Origin: Glomus cerebriforme | Lineage: Eukaryota; Glomeromycota; Glomeromycetes; Glomerales; Glomeraceae | Assembly: GCA_003550305.1 (NCBI GenBank) | Contig: QKYT01000006.1 | Location: 196,371 to 232,334 of the forward strand | Direction: 5' to 3' | DNA: 35,964 bases | In this document: piece after piece, positions 31,513-35,964 of the stretch | Layout: each line of letters starts with the position of its first letter | How positions within the stretch are numbered: the stretch's first letter is position 1 | Position numbers and translations under genes: made by a program | Notes under the pieces: generated by a model | Told to the model about the DNA's origin: nothing | The model's input: the letters and a program-made list of their open reading frames with translations, nothing else | Databases searched by the model: none

Positions 31513-31704
31513 TTAATTGTTCAGATAATCATTAACATTATTATCTACATCTGATGCCAAACCACTTAAGAAATAACCTCCATATAGTAATGTCTGAATA
31601 TTAAGTTGATCATATCCCATACTTGGAACAATTTTAATATTATACACAGTTCCTGATGAAAGAAAATCAACCCTAATATAAAATTTGGATTGATTTAGTG
31701 TCAT
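31513..31704 (-). CDS. Short ORF or 3' exon, unknown
   Basis: A 63-codon ORF from ATG to TAA with good protein composition (IKIVPSMGYDQLNIQTLLYG, GLASDVDNNVNDYLNN), unusual for such an AT-rich spacer. An acceptor-like pyrimidine tract, TTTTCTTTCATCAG, occurs inside it before GTVYNIK. It could therefore be the last exon of an alternative transcript of the large gene just upstream (stop at 31873) rather than a separate gene. No domain recognised. Confidence 0.35.
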   Translation of the reverse strand: MTLNQSKFYIRVDFLSSGTVYNIKIVPSMGYDQLNIQTLLYGGYFLSGLASDVDNNVNDYLNN

Positions 31705-31872
31705 TTACGGTTAATATACAAGTTTTGGCCAATATCCACGTAAGTAAATTATTAATCCTGGAGCCAAATTTTAATAAAGGACGACTGGACCAATTACGGT
31801 TTCCTTATTATATATCCTAAGAATAAACCGTTAAAAGATAAAGGATCCTCATTAAAAAAAAAATCACATCCT

Positions 31873-34800
31873 TCAATAATATTGTACTCTTTGACTAAGA
31901 CCATTAATTGGTGCAGGGGCTAATTGAGTTGGTGGACCACCCATATGACCTCCTGGGACAATTCCATTTGTGGGATGATGATGTGGATGTACACTACCAC
32001 CATACCCACTTGGCTGAGATTGTGGATCCAAAAATCTCGTTAATGGTGGACTCAAAATGTTACTTGTTGGTGGATTACCATTCATAGGCGGGCCAACAGG
32101 TTCTGAAGGTGTTGAATGATGATGATGGTGATGATGATGATGATGAGATGGTGGTAAACGATTTGATCCACCTTGTGGTGGTGGTACCGGTGATGTATAA
32201 TGATTTGTAGGTGGACCTTGTGGAGATAGTCGTGAAGGATTCAATATTGGTGATTGAGGAGGTATCAGAGGTGGAGCTGGTTTCCCACTATATGGATGTT
32301 GTTGGACTAATGGAGAAGGTCCTGACATATATGCAGGTTGTAGTGGAGGTTGACTTGCTTGTGAAACTGGTTGATGATAATGAGTATGTGTATGTCCATG
32401 ATGTGCATGGCTTTGATGATTTGTGTGTTCTGGTGGGTAATGATGATGATGATGTTGATGTGAATTTGAAGGATGACTATGATGATGATGGTGTGATTGT
32501 GAATGTGGTGGAGCAGATTGAATTGGAGGTAAAGCTGTCTGTGGTTGATGAGATATACTGCCAGACCTTGAAGTTGAAGGTGGTAATCATGTTAAAACAT
32601 TTGGTAATGAAACATCTCTTTGTAATAATAGATATTGGTTAGCAGGTAATGAATTTGATAAAGACACATACCTTTGTGAGGGATGCTGATTATTAGCAGA
32701 AGAATGTGTAGGTAATAGACTAGGTGAAGAATTGAGTGAATTGATCGAATGACGTGGAGGTTGTGATGGAGGTGGTGGATGTTCTTCCATGGTTCCATTA
32801 ACATAACCATGTGGAATATTACGTGACCCTGAAATAACATTATGTGGATGCATATTTGGATCTGATACTCTACGTTGTGGACCAGCCTATTCGAAAAGAT
32901 AATAATATTATGAATATTATAAATATTAAACAACCTTTAAAAAATGATTTTTGTAATTATACCTCTGAAGAGTGAATGTATCCGGAATTATTAGGTTGTA
33001 TTGGCTGTATTGGAGGATAACCTGGATGTTGTGGTTCACGAATATTATTATACATATTCCCATTAACTTGTGGTTGATGATGTGATACCATTTGTGGATT
33101 TAACATCCCATGATCATTATTTAATGGAGGTGTCCCATTTGTTATGATTGGTCTATTTGCCATACTATTCTGTGGAGGCTGTGGTTGTAAATGTCCATCT
33201 TTATTTTTAGTATTTTCCTGTTAAATAAAAAAGAGAATAATAAACGAAAAAAAAAAATTTAGTATGACTAGGTAAAATACGAATCTAATGACTACAACAT
33301 TTTAAATTCTCGCGTCAACAAAGATCAAAAAGGAAAAAAAAAGAGATGATAATGAAAGAAAAAGGATTACGGACCATCTGGTACGTATAAATCATGTAAG
33401 AGATATAAGCGTGCGGGGCATTCCGTTTCATTTTCGGATCATGCTTCTGTTGCAAAAATGAATTGATCGATCACATATCATTCCAAAGAATGAAAAAAAA
33501 AGAAACAACTAATTGGGACCAAGAAAAAAAAAGGGTAAAAAAATTTATATATTTATTAAATAATACACGTACCATATCGTGATATTTCTTATGAAATTTA
33601 TCGCTAAATGCACTACGTGGTGGTTGCATTTGATGTGGTAACAATGATTGATGTGGTTGATGTGGTTGATGTGGAGGTTGTGTTGGTTGTGGAGGCACAT
33701 CCTTTATAATTCATGATTAAATTAAATTTACTGTTAAAATAATAATAAAATCATTAGATAACTTAATTATATATGATATGTTACCGTATGAGCTCCAATC
33801 ATTCCACCAACTCCTACACCACGTCCATGTGAATAACCATTAGGAATATGAATTGGTGGTCCATTAGGTGGAGAATTAGTTTTATTTTGTTGTCTATCAT
33901 TTGAATTCATATAATTTAATCTTTGTGGATCACCATGCAATGAAGGTGAACCTCCATTCTTTTGTATTGGCGGTGGATGATTATTCATATAACGATTTAT
34001 TTCGGGCTGCGGTGGTGGAACATTATGCGACGGTCGATATGACTGTGAATGTTGTGCACGATCCCAATCCATATTACTTGTACCGACTATTTTAACATTT
34101 TAAAATTATAAAAATATATATATATATATACAAACTAATTAAAAAAAATTTATTATAACAAACCATGATTAATTGGTGTTATCGGAGCTATTGGAGCAAT
34201 ACGATTTGGATTTCTTTCTTCACCCAATTGTTCTTTCAATTCGTTCAATTTTGGAGCATTATTTGTTGAAAGTATATGTGGTCCATGTGAGAAATGATCC
34301 CGATGATGTACTTTTGGTCTGGTGGCTATGGAAGTCACATGACGTTTAGAAAAAATTTTTTTTTTTAAAGGGTTAAATATTTCAAAACATACTGAATTCA
34401 CTCGGTTCAGAAGGTCTACGTTTTTCTCTCTTTTGAATCACTTTTGAATCCCTTTGTGGAATTTTTGGATTAGAATTCGTATTCACGATCAATGGCATTA
34501 CACCACTCTAAAATCAAAAAAAAAAAAAGCGAGAATCACGTGAATTTACAAGTTACAACAGATCAGAAAAATGATATAAATATATATTAACTTACAGATG
34601 GTGGTCTCTTTACATGGGGGTGCTTCCTTGATGTATTATAATAATCTATGATTTGTTGGCTCTGTACCTGATTATTATGCGCGTGTAAATCACCATTTCT
34701 AATATCTTCTGAATATGGTTCATTATGATATTTATGCTGTAAAGTTTCCTATTTTAATTTGACAAATTTTAACAAGATTAAAAAAAAAACACGCATAATA

Positions 34801-35129
34801 AATTTTTTTTTTTTTTTTTGGTATATATAAGATAGATAATAACCATCGATGATCCACTTGGTATTGAATTTCCGGATTCCGATGAATTTGAATCGTCACC
34901 TAAATTGAAATTAAACATGATTTTTTTAATCAACTATTTTTTATATATATATATATATAAAAAGAAATTATGAATTATCACTAACAGCATAATGAGGTAA
35001 TTGACATCGAATTGCTTTTTGCTCTAGTTTTTTGCTATATAAGAAAAAAAAAAGAGTTAACAATTGATCAAATCAAATCAAATCAAAATAAATAAATATA
35101 TATATATCTCACATTTATTTGTGGTTTTA

Positions 35130-35166
<37 letters not shown>

Positions 35167-35778
35167 TGATATGCTCGATAATGAAGAAATTGTAGTAGCA
35201 GCTTCTACATCAGACATATGTTGTTCATTATCTTTAGAAGGATAATGATCTCTTGGTGGAATATAATGAGAATTTACTGGAGAAGATTGTTGAGGTTGAT
35301 GAGTAGTATTTGGATTAGATAATGATAATAAAATTGAACCAGCTTCTAACTGTTCTTGTTGTTGTTGATGTTGATGATGATGATGATGATGATGATGTTG
35401 ATGTTGATTATGAGTTTGTGGTGGTTGTGAAACAGGTGGTGGTTGATGTGAACGAGAATTATAATAATCACGAGTTTGTTGTTGTTCATTTGAAAAAGAA
35501 CCACCATAACCTAAATTATTATTATTACCACCGCTACCACTGTTACCAGCACCATGGTTATTATATTGTTGTGGTGGTGGAGGAGGTGGTTGTGAATGTT
35601 GAGAAGACGACGCGTGTTGTTGTGTATGAACGTGAGACGGACCGTCATCAGACAACAATATATTTTTCAGACTAAAAGCACCAGAAGTTGATTGTTGTTG
35701 GTGGTGGAGGTCCGAAACGTTTGAAACGGTCGGGTTATCGTTCATAACATGTGATATTGAAGTTTTACGAGAGTTCAT
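31873..35778 (-). CDS. Large Pro/His/Gln/Asn-rich protein, probable nuclear regulator
   Basis: My model has 12 exons: 35778-35113, 35034-34986, 34899-34844, 34748-34596, 34507-34393, 34325-34164, 34086-33785, 33701-33573, 33446-33375, 33217-32963, 32886-32672 and 32566-31873. It totals 955 residues, and every junction keeps frame. Most donors are GTAAGT-like; GTTATT (exon 3), GTCCGT (exon 9) and the 33701 acceptor are less typical. The protein is mostly disordered, with poly-Pro, two poly-His runs, a 12-Asn run and Gln-rich tracts. Non-repetitive islands are SGAFSLKNILLSDDGPS near the N-terminus, APKLNELKEQLGEE, and SAFSDKFHKKYHDM with PKMKRNAPHAYISYMIY in the middle. The last is basic and could begin an HMG-like or other DNA/chromatin-binding helix. 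Composition suggests a transcription or chromatin regulator. The family is not recognised. Confidence 0.65.
35131..35166 (-). repeat. Trinucleotide (AAT)n microsatellite in coding sequence
   Basis: Twelve ATT units on the plus strand encode a 12-Asn run near the end of exon 1 of the large gene. A length-variable site is likely; the frame is unaffected by unit changes. Confidence 0.85.
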
Positions 35779-35964
35779 AGTTTTTTATTTTATTATTGAC
35801 TTTTTTTTTTTTTTTTCGTTTTAGTGTGTAGAAAAAAAAGTGTGAGAAAAAAAAAAGATACTAAAAAGAACTATTTAATTTTTTTTTTTCAAAAAAAAAG
35901 TGAGGAAAAAAATATTTAATTTTAATGTTTTTAATTATAAACCTTTTTGTTATAAAAAAAAAAA
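35779..35964. other. 5' flank of the large gene
   Basis: A/T-rich leader and promoter region with pyrimidine and poly-A tracts; no distinct motif recognised. Confidence 0.4.

Noticed and set aside
32211..32642. 143-codon plus-strand frame rich in Val and Asp
   Set aside because: Same effect, antisense to the His/Pro-rich exons 11 and 12 of the large gene.
35322..35675. Asp/Val/Tyr-rich plus-strand frame
   Set aside because: Antisense shadow of the His/Gln/Asn-rich exon 1 of the large minus-strand gene; composition is explained by CAT/CAA repeats read backwards.
1..35964. tRNA, rRNA or other structured RNA genes
   Set aside because: No tRNA-like A/B boxes with a matching acceptor stem and no rRNA-like stretches were found by eye.

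Overview
This is nuclear DNA of a eukaryote. The genes carry short spliceosomal introns of roughly 50-130 bases, many with GTAAGT or GTATGT donors, and the intergenic DNA is extremely AT-rich. The gene set is fungal. Several proteins in the first 10 kb match, from memory, lineage-expanded families of arbuscular mycorrhizal fungi of the Rhizophagus type: coiled-coil ORFs, SAM-domain proteins fused to a PD-(D/E)xK-like domain, F-box/LRR proteins, and a primase-helicase family. Rhizophagus irregularis or a close relative is the best guess; no database search was run.

Layout. (1) 1-10.1 kb is an accessory block full of decayed genes: SAM/nuclease-like pseudogenes, an F-box/LRR pseudogene with three in-frame stops, and a block on the minus strand that reads as one mobile unit. 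That unit holds a decayed tyrosine recombinase (5122-6239), a decayed fused archaeo-eukaryotic primase plus superfamily 3 helicase (6698-9720), a divergent small Cys/His-rich ORF (9824-10096), and possibly a coiled-coil ORF (4585-4911). Next to the primase start lies a cluster of CCTAG motifs. (2) 10.1-12.0 kb holds tandem repeats and at least two non-autonomous DNA transposons with clear terminal inverted repeats. (3) 12.4-15.6 kb has an apparently intact RING-H2 gene and a divergent membrane-protein gene. (4) 15.6-23.1 kb is a very AT-rich desert. It contains a pogo/Tigger-like element interrupted by a 650-base assembly gap, a decayed tandem array, a heavily mutated third SAM/nuclease pseudogene, and an interstitial telomere-like tract. 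(5) 23.1-35.8 kb is core genome: a PLP aminotransferase, ribosomal protein uL13, the p24 cargo receptor Emp24, riboflavin synthase, the ribonucleotide reductase small subunit, and a 12-exon, roughly 955-residue Pro/His/Gln/Asn-rich protein.

How it fits together. The right-hand genes are conserved housekeeping genes arranged as divergent pairs (uL13/emp24, riboflavin synthase/RNR2) and convergent neighbours (emp24/riboflavin synthase). The left-hand block is a graveyard of mobile or expanding families. Many of its disabling changes (CGA to TGA, CAA to TAA, CGT to CAT or TGT, GAT to AAT) are those expected from deamination of methylated cytosine, and several hit catalytic residues. The most interesting object is the primase-helicase plus tyrosine-recombinase pair, which looks like a relic of a self-replicating, site-specifically integrating element.
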